Both the position numbers and the translations under genes were made by a program. Below are positions 42,851-50,746 of a stretch of DNA of 64,000 nucleotides, in pieces. This DNA comes from Kitasatospora aureofaciens (GTDB lineage Bacteria; Actinomycetota; Actinomycetes; Streptomycetales; Streptomycetaceae). The first letter of the stretch is position 1. Each line of letters starts with the position of its first letter. The notes beneath the pieces are model-generated. The model made no database searches and was not told the origin of the DNA. It worked only from the letters and a program-made list of their open reading frames with translations. The stretch is from contig JODU01000019.1 of the NCBI GenBank assembly GCA_000720845.1, positions 149,365 to 213,364 on the forward strand, read 5' to 3'.

Positions 42851-44172
42851 GACCCCGCGGCCCGGTGAGCCGCCGGGTACTGGGTGTGCTGCTCCTGGCC
42901 GCCGTGTTCGCCGCGCTCCAGCTGGCGAACGTCACCGGCCGGGACACCCCCGACACCAGGAACTATCTGTCGTACGCCCTGAGCCTGGCGGGCGAGGGCA
43001 AGCGCGCGGCGGCCACGGCCACCATCGACTACGTGTGCGCGAGCCGGGCGGAGCGGGCCCGCCGGGACCAGAGCGTGCACGTGGTCCGCTTCCACCGCCC
43101 CGACCCCAGCGCCGACGTGCTGGCCCAGTGCCGGAAGCAGGAGTGGGCGGCGGTTCAGCCGCGGCTGGCGGCCGGGGAGACCGGGGGGCACACGGTGCCG
43201 TTCATGTCGGAGCGCTTCATGGCGATCTTCGAGGCACGGCCGGGCTATCCGGCGTTCCTGGTGCCCTTCGTCCTCGCCTTCGGGGTGACGTGGGGTCTGT
43301 GGACCGCGGGGGTCGTGATCGCGGGCGCGGGCGGCGTCCTGGTCTTCCTGATCCTGCGGACGCTGTCGGTGCGGGTGCCGCTCGCGCTGGCCGGGCAGGC
43401 GCTGTACTACGTGCTGCCGTGCGGGACGACCGCGATGCGGCCGATGACCGAGGGCCTGCTGATGGCACTGACCCTGGCGGCGGTGTGGGGCTGCGCACTG
43501 GCGCTGCGGTCGGGCCGGCGACGGGCCGGGCCGGCGCTGGTCGCCGGGTCGCTGCTGGCCCTGTTCACGGTCAAGCACTCCCAGGCGCTGTTCCTCGGCC
43601 TGTGCCTGGCGGCGGCCGGTGCGGTGATCGCCCTGGGCCGGCACCGGCGACGTGCTCGGCGGCTTCAGGGGCGGGGCGCTCCGGCGCCCCGGGAGGTGCT
43701 GGCGCTCGCGGCCGTGGGCCTGGCCGGTGCGGTTGCTACCCTGCTGCTGGCGCGGCTGCTGCACTATCCGTCCGAGGCGGAGAGCCTCCAGGATCTGCTC
43801 ACCGACCACTTCGCCCGTCCCGACCGCACGCGTCCGTGGCCGGAGTTCTGGCAGTTGCAGGGCAACTTCTGGGTGGAGTGGCTGCGCCGGCAAGCGTGGC
43901 AGCCGCTGTTCCTGGCGGCGCTGGCCGCCGGGGCGTGGGGTGCCCTGCGGCGCGGCGGCGCGGTCGGCGGTTTCCTGGTCGCGGCGGCGTTCACCGGCAT
44001 CCTCACCCAGGCCGGGCACCCGGACATCAACATCTGGGGCGAGCGGCTGATCGTGCTGGCGTGGCTGCTGCCGGTGGTGGGGGTGCCGCTGCTCCTGGAG
44101 CCGGTGGTGCGGGGCGGCCGGGTGCCGCTGCCCGCGCAGGGACAGCCGGACCGGGCGAGCGCGGTCGGCTGA
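42847..44172 (+). CDS. Polytopic membrane protein, GT-C-like
   Basis: I do not recognise a named family. The 441-aa protein has about ten helices. The first outside loop after helix 1 contains NVTGRDTPDTRNYLSYALSL, with acidic residues where GT-C glycosyltransferases place their catalytic Asp, and later helices include PLALAGQALYYVLPCGTTAM and GWVVIAAAF-type segments. Its ATG overlaps the stop of the third TagF-like gene, so it is translationally coupled and probably works on the same polymer, perhaps adding sugars from a lipid-phosphate donor outside the membrane. That role is an inference. Confidence 0.7.
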   Translation: MRPRGPVSRRVLGVLLLAAVFAALQLANVTGRDTPDTRNYLSYALSLAGEGKRAAATATIDYVCASRAERARRDQSVHVVRFHRPDPSADVLAQCRKQEWAAVQPRLAAGETGGHTVPFMSERFMAIFEARPGYPAFLVPFVLAFGVTWGLWTAGVVIAGAGGVLVFLILRTLSVRVPLALAGQALYYVLPCGTTAMRPMTEGLLMALTLAAVWGCALALRSGRRRAGPALVAGSLLALFTVKHSQALFLGLCLAAAGAVIALGRHRRRARRLQGRGAPAPREVLALAAVGLAGAVATLLLARLLHYPSEAESLQDLLTDHFARPDRTRPWPEFWQLQGNFWVEWLRRQAWQPLFLAALAAGAWGALRRGGAVGGFLVAAAFTGILTQAGHPDINIWGERLIVLAWLLPVVGVPLLLEPVVRGGRVPLPAQGQPDRASAVG

Positions 44173-44275
44173 GCGTCCGCTACCCGGGTGACTTGGGCCG
44201 CTGAGGGATTGACGGGGGCGACCCCGCCGGGAACATACGCCAAATGTCCCGAATGCCCCACACTCCCGCTGTGTC

Positions 44276-45829
44276 GTGAGCGCCGACGCCCTCGTCCGAC
44301 GGCCGGTGCGCGGCGCGACGGCGCTGCGCGGCGGCCGCGCCTGGCGCCCCACCCCGTACCAGGCGGCCGGCTTCCTCTTCTTCCTCGTGATGGCGCTGGC
44401 GTACTGGGCGGTGCCGCTGTGCTGCGACGCCGGCCAGCACGCGGCCGTCGTCGAGCGCCTGAAGGAGAACCTGCTGCACCCCCGGCATCCGATGGCCGAC
44501 CTGCCGGGCGCGGGCAGCGCGTACTACTCGCCGTACGCGGTGGCGCAGGGCGCGTTCGCCCGGCTGACGGGGCTGGGCGGCTGGGAGGTGGTGCGGCTCG
44601 CCGGGCCGCTGAACCTGCTGGTGCTGCTGACCGGCCTGGGCCGCTTCGTGCGGGTGCTGACCCCGCGGCCGTGGGCGCCGGTCCTCGCACTGGGCGCGAT
44701 GACGCTGCTGTGGGGCACCGAGCGGGCGTGGTGGAGCGGCTATCTCGGGCTGATGTCGATGACGGGCAACCTCGGCTACCCGTCGGCCTTCGCGATCGGG
44801 CTCACCTTCTGGGCCTGGGCCCTGACCGGCGCACGGGCCCGGGACCGGCGCCGGGTGCGGTACGTGGGGCCGAGCGGACTGCGCGGCCTGCCCGGTTACG
44901 CGGGGCTCGGCGCCCTGTACGGCCTGATCCTCCTCGTCCACCCGATCACCTCGGTGGCGGCGGTGCTCGGCGCGGTGGCGCTGGTGGCCGGGTGGCAGCG
45001 CGGGTGGCGCGGTCCGGTCGTGGGGCGGTGGGCACTGGCCGGCGCCGTGGCGGTGGGGGCGTCGGCGGCCTGGCCGTACTTCGACGTGTTCGCGCTGGCC
45101 GGCGACGACAGCGTGGACGCGATGCACCGGGTCCTGTACCTCCACCTGCCCGGGGAGTTCTGGCTGGCCCTGCTCGGCCTGCCGGCCCTGTGGGCACGCG
45201 GACGCCGTTCGCCGCGGGACCCGCTGGTGCTGATGTTCGCCCTGGACTGCGCGGTGGTGGCGTACGGCTGGTTCAGCGGCCACTACACCTACGGCCGGAT
45301 CCTCGGGCTCACACTGGTGCCGTTGCAGTTCGCCCTGGCGGTGGAGCTGGCGGCGCCCCGGCCGTGGGGGCGGTGGCGGGCGGCGCTGGGCTGGACCGCG
45401 ACGGCCGGTGCGCTGCTGGGGTTCCTCACGGTCCACGCGGGGGCGGTGGTGCCGCGCGCGCTGGACCCGGTGGGCTTCGAGCAGCCGCCCCACTGGCCGG
45501 CGTACACCTGGGCGGCCCGGCACATCGGACCCGGCGAGGTCGTGATCACCGACGGCTACTACGCCGGGCACGCCATCGCCGGGTACGGGCCGAACCTCGC
45601 GGCGCCGGCCTGGCCGGACCCGGCGCTGGACGAGCGGGAGCGCGGGCGGCGGGCGGCCGACGTCGAGGCGTACCTCGCGCCGGACTCGACCCGCGCCGAC
45701 CGCGCCGCCGTCGTCCGCCGCTACCACGTCCGCTGGCTGCTGCTGACCCGCTGGCACCCGGTGCCCGAGGAGGCGGTGGTGGTGGCGTGGAGCGAGCGGA
45801 CGGGGGAGGTGCTGGCGCGGGTCGGATGA
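44276..45829 (+). CDS. Polytopic membrane protein, GT-C-like, second copy
   Basis: The 517-aa protein has about twelve helices. Its first outside loop contains PLCCDAGQHAAVVERLKENL and a YYSPYAVAQGAF segment, as in GT-C enzymes. A C-terminal soluble outside domain (about residues 405-517) has WAARHIGPGEVVITDGYYAG and ends with a small alpha/beta fold. It is not similar enough to the gene before it to be a recent duplicate. It follows by 103 bp on the same strand. The start is GTG 44276 with no clear ribosome binding site, so it may lie further in. Confidence 0.7.
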   Translation: MSADALVRRPVRGATALRGGRAWRPTPYQAAGFLFFLVMALAYWAVPLCCDAGQHAAVVERLKENLLHPRHPMADLPGAGSAYYSPYAVAQGAFARLTGLGGWEVVRLAGPLNLLVLLTGLGRFVRVLTPRPWAPVLALGAMTLLWGTERAWWSGYLGLMSMTGNLGYPSAFAIGLTFWAWALTGARARDRRRVRYVGPSGLRGLPGYAGLGALYGLILLVHPITSVAAVLGAVALVAGWQRGWRGPVVGRWALAGAVAVGASAAWPYFDVFALAGDDSVDAMHRVLYLHLPGEFWLALLGLPALWARGRRSPRDPLVLMFALDCAVVAYGWFSGHYTYGRILGLTLVPLQFALAVELAAPRPWGRWRAALGWTATAGALLGFLTVHAGAVVPRALDPVGFEQPPHWPAYTWAARHIGPGEVVITDGYYAGHAIAGYGPNLAAPAWPDPALDERERGRRAADVEAYLAPDSTRADRAAVVRRYHVRWLLLTRWHPVPEEAVVVAWSERTGEVLARVG

Positions 45830-45844
45830 GCGCTTTCCGGGTGA

Positions 45845-46258
45845 CTACTCGACGACGAGGTCGACCGGGATGTTGCCGCGGGTGGCGTTGGAGTAGGGGC
45901 AGACCTGGTGGGCCTGCTCGACCAGCTTGCGGCCGGTCTCCTCGTCGAGGCCCTCGGGCAGCTCGACCCGGAGGGTGACGGCGAGCGCGAAGCCCTCGCC
46001 CTGCTTGCCGATGCCGACCTCGGCGGTCACCGCGGCGTCGCTGACGTCGACCTTCGCCGCCCGGCCGACCACACCGAGGGCGCTGCCGAAGCAGGCGGCG
46101 TACCCGGCGGCGAACAGCTGCTCGGGGTTGGTGCCCTCCCCGTTGCCGCCCATCTCGACGGGGATGCCGAGGGCGAGGTCGAGCTTGCCGTCGGAGCTGA
46201 CGGTGCGGCCGTCGCGGCCGTGGGTGGCGGTGGCGGCGGCGGTGTAGAGCGCGTCCAT
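45845..46258 (-). CDS. ohr: Organic hydroperoxide resistance protein Ohr
   Basis: The 137-aa protein is an OsmC/Ohr peroxidase. It has the two redox cysteines in GYAACFGSALG and HQVCPYSNATRGN and the catalytic-type Arg and Glu positions in the beta core. It reduces organic and fatty-acid hydroperoxides using lipoyl dithiols. ATG 46258 gives the standard N-terminus MDALYTAAATATHGRDG. It is divergent from an OhrR-type regulator, with operator-like repeats between, and convergent with the membrane gene to its left (15 bp gap). Confidence 0.93.
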   Translation of the reverse strand: MDALYTAAATATHGRDGRTVSSDGKLDLALGIPVEMGGNGEGTNPEQLFAAGYAACFGSALGVVGRAAKVDVSDAAVTAEVGIGKQGEGFALAVTLRVELPEGLDEETGRKLVEQAHQVCPYSNATRGNIPVDLVVE

Positions 46259-46331
46259 GGGAGAACCGTCCGTTTCGGGAGGGGCCTGTGTGCCTGACAG
46301 CCCCCAGTAGAGCACTCAATCGAGTCGGGTG

Positions 46332-46358
46332 CAACTTAATTGTGTACAACTCAATTGC
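46332..46358. promoter_or_regulatory. Tandem OhrR operator-like repeats
   Basis: CAACTTAATTG (46332-46342) and CAACTCAATTG (46348-46358) are two near-identical 11-bp imperfect palindromes 16 bp apart, in a low-GC island between ohr and the MarR gene. OhrR-type regulators bind AT-rich palindromes of the form CAATT-AATTG in this position. The distance suggests two dimers on adjacent faces about 1.5 turns apart, controlling both genes. Confidence 0.72.
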
Positions 46359-46389
46359 GGGCATCGGCAGGTCGGCTACCCTGGAGCGC

Positions 46390-46860
46390 ATGACCACGCC
46401 CGCCACCGACTGGCTCCGCCTGGACCAGCAGATCTGCTTCTCCCTGAACGCCGCGTCGCGCGCCTTCGGCGGCGTCTACCGCGTCGTCCTCAAGGACCTG
46501 GGGCTCACCTACCCGCAGTACCTGGTCATGCTGGTGCTGTGGGAGCACGGCGAGCTGCCGGTGAAGAAGCTCGGCGAGCACCTCCGTCTCGACTCCGGCA
46601 CGCTGTCCCCCCTGCTCAAGCGGCTGGAGGCGGCCGGTCTGGTGCGGCGTGAGCGCAGCGCGCGCGACGAGCGGTCGGTGGAGGTGCGGCTGACCGAGGA
46701 GGGCGCGGCGCTGCGCGAGCGGGCCGTCGAGGTGCCGCGCCGGATCTCCGCGGCGACCGGCCTGGACCTCACCGAGGTCCAGGACCTGCGCGCCCGCCTC
46801 GACCGGCTCACGGCGGCGCTGGACGCGTACGGCACCGATCCGGCCCCCGAACCGTCCTGA
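46390..46860 (+). CDS. ohrR: OhrR-type MarR-family regulator
   Basis: The 156-aa protein has the OhrR reactive cysteine in RLDQQICFSLNAASR near residue 15 and the winged helix with LGEHLRLDSGTLSPLLKRLE and RDERSVEVRLTEEG. It should repress ohr until Cys oxidation by organic peroxide. It is divergent from ohr, with 131 bp between the starts and two operator-like repeats there. ATG 46390 is preceded by CTGGAG. Confidence 0.92.
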   Translation: MTTPATDWLRLDQQICFSLNAASRAFGGVYRVVLKDLGLTYPQYLVMLVLWEHGELPVKKLGEHLRLDSGTLSPLLKRLEAAGLVRRERSARDERSVEVRLTEEGAALRERAVEVPRRISAATGLDLTEVQDLRARLDRLTAALDAYGTDPAPEPS

Positions 46861-46937
46861 GGGGTGCGGGCGCCCGGCGTGCGTCCGGATGACGGATCAT
46901 GGCTACCAAGGACCACTGAACGAAGGGGACGGCCGCA

Positions 46938-47918
46938 ATGACCTGGCTGATCACCGGCGGCGCCGGATACATCGGGGCGCACGTCGTACGGGCGATGACC
47001 GAAGCGGGCGAGAAGGCCGTGGTCTACGACGACCTGTCCACGGGGATCGCCGAGCGCGTGCCCGACGGCGTCCCGCTGGTGGTGGGCTCGGTCCTGGACG
47101 GCGAACGGGTCGCCCGCGCCCTGGCCGACCACTCCGTCACCGGCGTGGTGCACCTGGCCGCCAAGAAGCAGGTCGGCGAGTCGGTGGACCTGCCCCTGCA
47201 CTACTACCGGGAGAACGTCGAGGGCCTGCGCGTCCTGCTGGGCGCGGTCACCGAGGCCGAGGTCCCCTCCTTCGTCTTCTCCTCCTCCGCCGCCGTGTAC
47301 GGCATGCCCGATGTCGACCTCGTGACCGAGGAGACGCCCTGCGTGCCGATGTCGCCGTACGGCGAGACCAAGCTGGCCGGCGAGTGGCTGGTCCGGGCCA
47401 CCGGCAAGGCCGCGGGCCTGGCCACGGCGTCCCTGCGCTACTTCAACGTGGCGGGCGCGGCGAGCCCGGAGCTGGCCGACACCGGCGTCTACAACCTCGT
47501 CCCGATGGTCTTCGAGAAGCTGACGGAGTCCGCGGCCCCCCGGATCTTCGGCGACGACTACGCGACGCCGGACGGCACCTGCGTGCGCGACTACATCCAC
47601 GTCGTCGACCTCGCCGAGGCCCATGTGGCGGCGGCCCGCGCCCTGCGGTCCTCCCCGGGCCGTGCCCTCACCCTCAACATCGGCCGGGGCGAGGGCGTCT
47701 CAGTCCGCGAGATGATCGACCGCATCAACGCCCTCACCGGCTACGACCAGCCGCCGACGGTCACGCCCCGCCGCCCCGGCGACCCGGCCCGCGTCGTCGC
47801 CTCGTCGGACCGCGCCGCCGTCGAACTGGGCTGGAAGGCCAAGTACGACGTCGAGGACATGATCACGTCGGCCTGGGCGGGCTGGGTACGGCTCCACCCG
47901 GAGGCGGCCCGGGACTGA
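46938..47918 (+). CDS. galE: UDP-glucose 4-epimerase
   Basis: The 326-aa protein is a short-chain dehydrogenase/reductase-type epimerase: MTWLITGGAGYIGAHVV (NAD-binding GxxGxxG), VFSSSAAVYG, SPYGETKLAGEWL (Tyr-x3-Lys) and DGTCVRDYIHVVDLA. It interconverts UDP-glucose and UDP-galactose (possibly UDP-GlcNAc/GalNAc). The ribosome binding site is AAGGGG. It is not in a Leloir gal operon and lies between the two glycosyltransferase clusters, so a role in wall or surface polymer precursor supply is likely. Confidence 0.92.
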   Translation: MTWLITGGAGYIGAHVVRAMTEAGEKAVVYDDLSTGIAERVPDGVPLVVGSVLDGERVARALADHSVTGVVHLAAKKQVGESVDLPLHYYRENVEGLRVLLGAVTEAEVPSFVFSSSAAVYGMPDVDLVTEETPCVPMSPYGETKLAGEWLVRATGKAAGLATASLRYFNVAGAASPELADTGVYNLVPMVFEKLTESAAPRIFGDDYATPDGTCVRDYIHVVDLAEAHVAAARALRSSPGRALTLNIGRGEGVSVREMIDRINALTGYDQPPTVTPRRPGDPARVVASSDRAAVELGWKAKYDVEDMITSAWAGWVRLHPEAARD

Positions 47919-47946
47919 CGCCCGGACACGGGGCCCCGACGCCGGA

Positions 47947-48384
47947 TCAGCGGGGCCGGGAGACCTGCTCGCGCACCCACGCGGGATCGGGGTTGGTGTA
48001 CGGCCGGCCCGCCACGAGCAGCGTGGGCACGGTCTCGTTCCCGTCGTTGGCCCCCCGCACCAGCTCCGCTCCGTCCTCGTCCCGCCAGATGTCGACCCAG
48101 TGCAGCCGCCGGGCCCTGCGCCCCAGCCGGATGCGCAGCCGCAGGCAGTAGGCGCACCCCGGCCGCCAGAAGACGACCGGCCGTCCGTCGGCGGCACTGC
48201 GCCGCCGCGCCTCCGGCGCACCGATGGACCGCGGAAGCACCAGGGGCGAGGTCAGCCCGGCCAGCAGCACGAACACCAGCAGGAGCACGGCACCCGTCCC
48301 CGGGCGCCCCTGGACGACCGGCCCGGTCGCGGCCCCCGCTCCGGCGATCAGCAGCAGCACCGGGCCCGTCCACACCCGCCTCAT
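47947..48384 (-). CDS. Membrane-anchored glutaredoxin/mycoredoxin-like protein
   Basis: The 145-aa protein has two N-terminal membrane helices (VWTGPVLLLIAGAGAATGPV and TGAVLLLVFVLLAGL), then a glutaredoxin fold with the active site WRPGCAYCLRLRIRL and cis-Pro segment NETVPTLLVAG. Actinobacterial glutaredoxins of this kind (mycoredoxins) use mycothiol. The domain faces the cytoplasm if the N-terminus is inside. Its ATG overlaps the stop of the DinB-like gene (ATGA), so the pair is coupled. Confidence 0.82.
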   Translation of the reverse strand: MRRVWTGPVLLLIAGAGAATGPVVQGRPGTGAVLLLVFVLLAGLTSPLVLPRSIGAPEARRRSAADGRPVVFWRPGCAYCLRLRIRLGRRARRLHWVDIWRDEDGAELVRGANDGNETVPTLLVAGRPYTNPDPAWVREQVSRPR

Positions 48385-48992
48385 CGGGCCTGCCCCGGGG
48401 TCTCCCGGCGCCCGGCTTCCCGGGCCGCGTGTTCGAGCCGGTCCCGGTACGCCTCCCACCACGCCGCATCATCCGTCGGCACCGCGGTGTTGTCCTCGCG
48501 CATCCCCACGGCACCGTCCGTCAGCTCCCGGAGGATGTCGGCATGGCCGGCGTGCCGGTGGGTGTCCGCGATCACGCGGGTCACGGCATGGTGCAGGGTC
48601 ACCTCGTCCTTGCCCGCCGGCCACCAGGGCACCCTGCCGACCGTGTCCAGCGCCAGCGCGTCGATCGTCGCGTCCGCGTGGGCCCACGCCCGCCGGTACA
48701 GCCCCACGACGTACGCGCGTGACTCGTCGGCGGTGGCCCACATGTCCGCGTTGGGCCCGGCACCGTCTTCGAGCCAGGGCAGCGGCTCACCGGACGGCCG
48801 CCCGAAGGTGTCGCCGAGATACCCCAGCTCCACACCGGCGGCGTGCTTCACCAGGCCCAGGAGATTGGTGCCGGTCGGCGTCGCCGGGCGCCGTATGTCG
48901 TACTCCGAGAGCCCGTCGAGCTTCCAGAGCAGGGCGTCGCGGGCGGCCTGGAGGTAGAAGCGGAGATCGGCCTTGGGTTCGGTCGGGATCAT
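48381..48992 (-). CDS. DinB/DUF664 family protein
   Basis: The 203-aa protein has the four-helix DinB/mycothiol-transferase-like fold: KADLRFYLQAARDALLWKLD, a first His in LVKHAAGVELGYLGD, and the HADIL/HxxxH-type metal site RVIADTHRHAGHADILREL. Family members are metal-binding thiol transferases, several using mycothiol. Coupling to the glutaredoxin gene downstream strengthens a thiol-redox role, but no substrate is indicated. Confidence 0.83.
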   Translation of the reverse strand: MIPTEPKADLRFYLQAARDALLWKLDGLSEYDIRRPATPTGTNLLGLVKHAAGVELGYLGDTFGRPSGEPLPWLEDGAGPNADMWATADESRAYVVGLYRRAWAHADATIDALALDTVGRVPWWPAGKDEVTLHHAVTRVIADTHRHAGHADILRELTDGAVGMREDNTAVPTDDAAWWEAYRDRLEHAAREAGRRETPGQAR

Positions 48993-49020
48993 CGCACCAG
49001 TGTGCCGCCCGCCCGGCGCG

Positions 49021-49416
49021 TCACAGGGCGAGGAGACCGGCCGCCGTCTCCTCGAAGCCGCACCCGTCCAGGTAGAACGGGCGCAGGTGGTCCTCGAAGT
49101 CGACGTGCAGCCACTCGCACCCGGCGGCCCGGGCCCGTTCGGCGGCGACCTCGACCAGCCGTGCGCCCACCCCGCGGGTCCGGCAGTGCCGGGCCACCAC
49201 CGTGTCCAGGAGGAAGGCGTGCGCTCCGCCGTCCCAGGCGACGTTGACGAAACCGACCAGCGAGCCGTCCTGGCGGGCGCAGACCCAGCCGAGGCTGTGC
49301 CGCTCCAGTCGCGCGCGCCAGTCGGTCTCCTCCACCGGATGACCGAAGCCGTCGGCGTGGAGTGCTTCGAGGAGGGCGTTGTCGACGTCTCCGCGCCACA
49401 GGTAGGTGATCGTCAC
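49021..49416 (-). CDS. GNAT family N-acetyltransferase
   Basis: The 131-aa protein has the GNAT core: GSLVGFVNVAWDGGAHAFLL, then LDTVVARHCRTRGVGARLVE with the acetyl-CoA loop R-x2-G-x-G, and C-terminal LRPFYLDGCGFEET. It transfers an acetyl group to an unknown amine. The start is GTG 49416. It stands 28 bp beyond the DinB-like start on the same strand. Confidence 0.85.
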   Translation of the reverse strand: MTITYLWRGDVDNALLEALHADGFGHPVEETDWRARLERHSLGWVCARQDGSLVGFVNVAWDGGAHAFLLDTVVARHCRTRGVGARLVEVAAERARAAGCEWLHVDFEDHLRPFYLDGCGFEETAAGLLAL

Positions 49417-49442
49417 CGCCCGATCGTATGGGGGCGGCCCTG

Positions 49443-49474
49443 GCTCCCGGGCTCCCGGGCTCCCGGGCTCCCGG
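49443..49474. repeat. Four tandem 8-bp repeats
   Basis: GCTCCCGG is repeated exactly four times between the GNAT gene start and the end of the SnoaL-like gene. Each unit junction forms CCCGGG, so the array is also self-complementary. It could slip in copy number or act as a weak terminator. Confidence 0.9.
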
Positions 49475-49486
49475 AGACGGCATCGC

Positions 49487-49900
49487 CTACAGCGGCCGTA
49501 CGAAGCGCGCCCGCCACTGCGGCGACGGGTCCGAACCCGGTGCCGTCCAGTACTCCCGGCCGCCGGTTATCCGCCCGTCCCGGACCGTCCACAGGGACAC
49601 GGCCCGGTGGACGCCCATCGTCCCGTGCGGGACCTCCACCTCCGAGACCACGGTCTCGCCGTCGGCCACGACGCGTATCACCTCGATCGACCAGCCCTCC
49701 GGGTACTCCGCGTTGACGCTCACGAAATTCGCCCGGCCCTCGATCCGCTCGGCGCTGACCGGCCACTCCACCACCAGGTCGTGGGCGAGCAGCGAGGCGA
49801 GGCCCGCCCAGTCCCGGGCCTGCATGCGGGTCCAGAACTCCCGCACGATCGCCGCAGGTTCCGTCACGCCCCTGGGCTCCATCGGTTCCGTACGTTCCAT
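49487..49900 (-). CDS. SnoaL-like / NTF2-fold protein
   Basis: The 137-aa protein has the cone fold of the SnoaL/NTF2 group: IVREFWTRMQARDWAGLASL, then VEWPVSAERIEGRANF and GREYWTAPG. Members bind small hydrophobic ligands and are sometimes isomerases or hydrolases. The ATG at 49900 is 41 bp beyond the TetR gene stop on the same strand, so the two are probably cotranscribed. No function can be assigned. Confidence 0.82.
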   Translation of the reverse strand: MERTEPMEPRGVTEPAAIVREFWTRMQARDWAGLASLLAHDLVVEWPVSAERIEGRANFVSVNAEYPEGWSIEVIRVVADGETVVSEVEVPHGTMGVHRAVSLWTVRDGRITGGREYWTAPGSDPSPQWRARFVRPL

Positions 49901-49941
49901 GGGGGCATCGTGACAGGACCCACTGACAATCCGCCCCGGGC

Positions 49942-50574
49942 TCAGAGCGCCTTCAGGCCCTCCGCAGTGGCCCGGGCCAGCGATGCCAGGTAGCCCTTCG
50001 GCAGCTTCGGGCTGCGGACGACCACGGAGCGCCAGTACAGCGGGCCCGAGATCAGGTCGAGGGCCAGGTCGGCGTCGAGACCGGGGTCCAGTTCGCCGCG
50101 TTCGGCCGCCGCCGCGAGGATCCTGCTGGCGACGCCGTCCTGGCCCTCGCGCAGGGTCTTCTGAAGCGCCTCGGCGATGTCGGGGTTGCGGGCCGCCTCC
50201 GCCTGGAGGTCGGGGATGACCTGCGAGGCCACCGGGTGGCGCAGGGCGCGGGACGTCACCTCGTACAGCAGCCGCAGGTCGCCCTCCAGGGAGCCGGTGT
50301 CCGGCGCGGGCAGGCCCTGCACGGCGAGGGCGGAGACGATGTCGAGCACCAGGTGCAGCTTGGAACGCCAGCGCCGGTAGACGGCGGTCTTGCCGACGCC
50401 CGCACGGCGCGCGATGCCCTCGATGGACATCCGGGCGTAGCCGACCGCCGCCAGTTCCTCGAAGACCGCCGCCCGGATGGCCTCCGTCACGTCCTCGCGG
50501 AGCACCGCCGCCCCCGCGGGGGCCCGGCGGCGCGGGCGCGGCGGCGGCTCGTCGGCGGCGGCGTTGGTCGTCAT
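49942..50574 (-). CDS. TetR-family transcriptional regulator
   Basis: The 210-aa protein has an N-terminal TetR helix-turn-helix (residues 28-72): FEELAAVGYARMSIEGIARR and AGVGKTAVYRRWRSKLHLV. The C-terminal ligand domain has DLALDLISGPLYWRSVV. Its start is 173 bp from the start of the divergent tagG-like exporter gene, and two 30-bp direct repeats lie between. It may therefore control the exporter as well as itself. Confidence 0.88.
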   Translation of the reverse strand: MTTNAAADEPPPRPRRRAPAGAAVLREDVTEAIRAAVFEELAAVGYARMSIEGIARRAGVGKTAVYRRWRSKLHLVLDIVSALAVQGLPAPDTGSLEGDLRLLYEVTSRALRHPVASQVIPDLQAEAARNPDIAEALQKTLREGQDGVASRILAAAAERGELDPGLDADLALDLISGPLYWRSVVVRSPKLPKGYLASLARATAEGLKAL

Positions 50575-50591
50575 GCGGGTCAAGCATAGGG

Positions 50592-50669
50592 CGTCACGAC
50601 GAAACGGTTGCGTTCCGGCGTCGTCACGCCCTACGCTCACGTCACGACGATACGGTGCCGTCCCGACGT
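50592..50669. promoter_or_regulatory. Two 30-bp direct repeats, likely TetR operators
   Basis: CGTCACGACGAAACGGTTGC onward (50592-50621) and CGTCACGACGATACGGTGCC onward (50640-50669) match at 25 of 30 positions, 48 bp apart. Each carries the partial dyad ACGGT-nn-CGT, and the first is also part of a larger inverted repeat (GGCGTCACGACG against CGTCGTCACGCC, one mismatch). They lie upstream of the TetR start and just before the exporter genes. Confidence 0.7.
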
Positions 50670-50746
50670 AAGTGAACCCACACGGTCACCCGGGTGAACG
50701 ACGGGCGTCGCCCTCTCGCCCCCTCCCCCGAGCGAAAGCACCGGAT

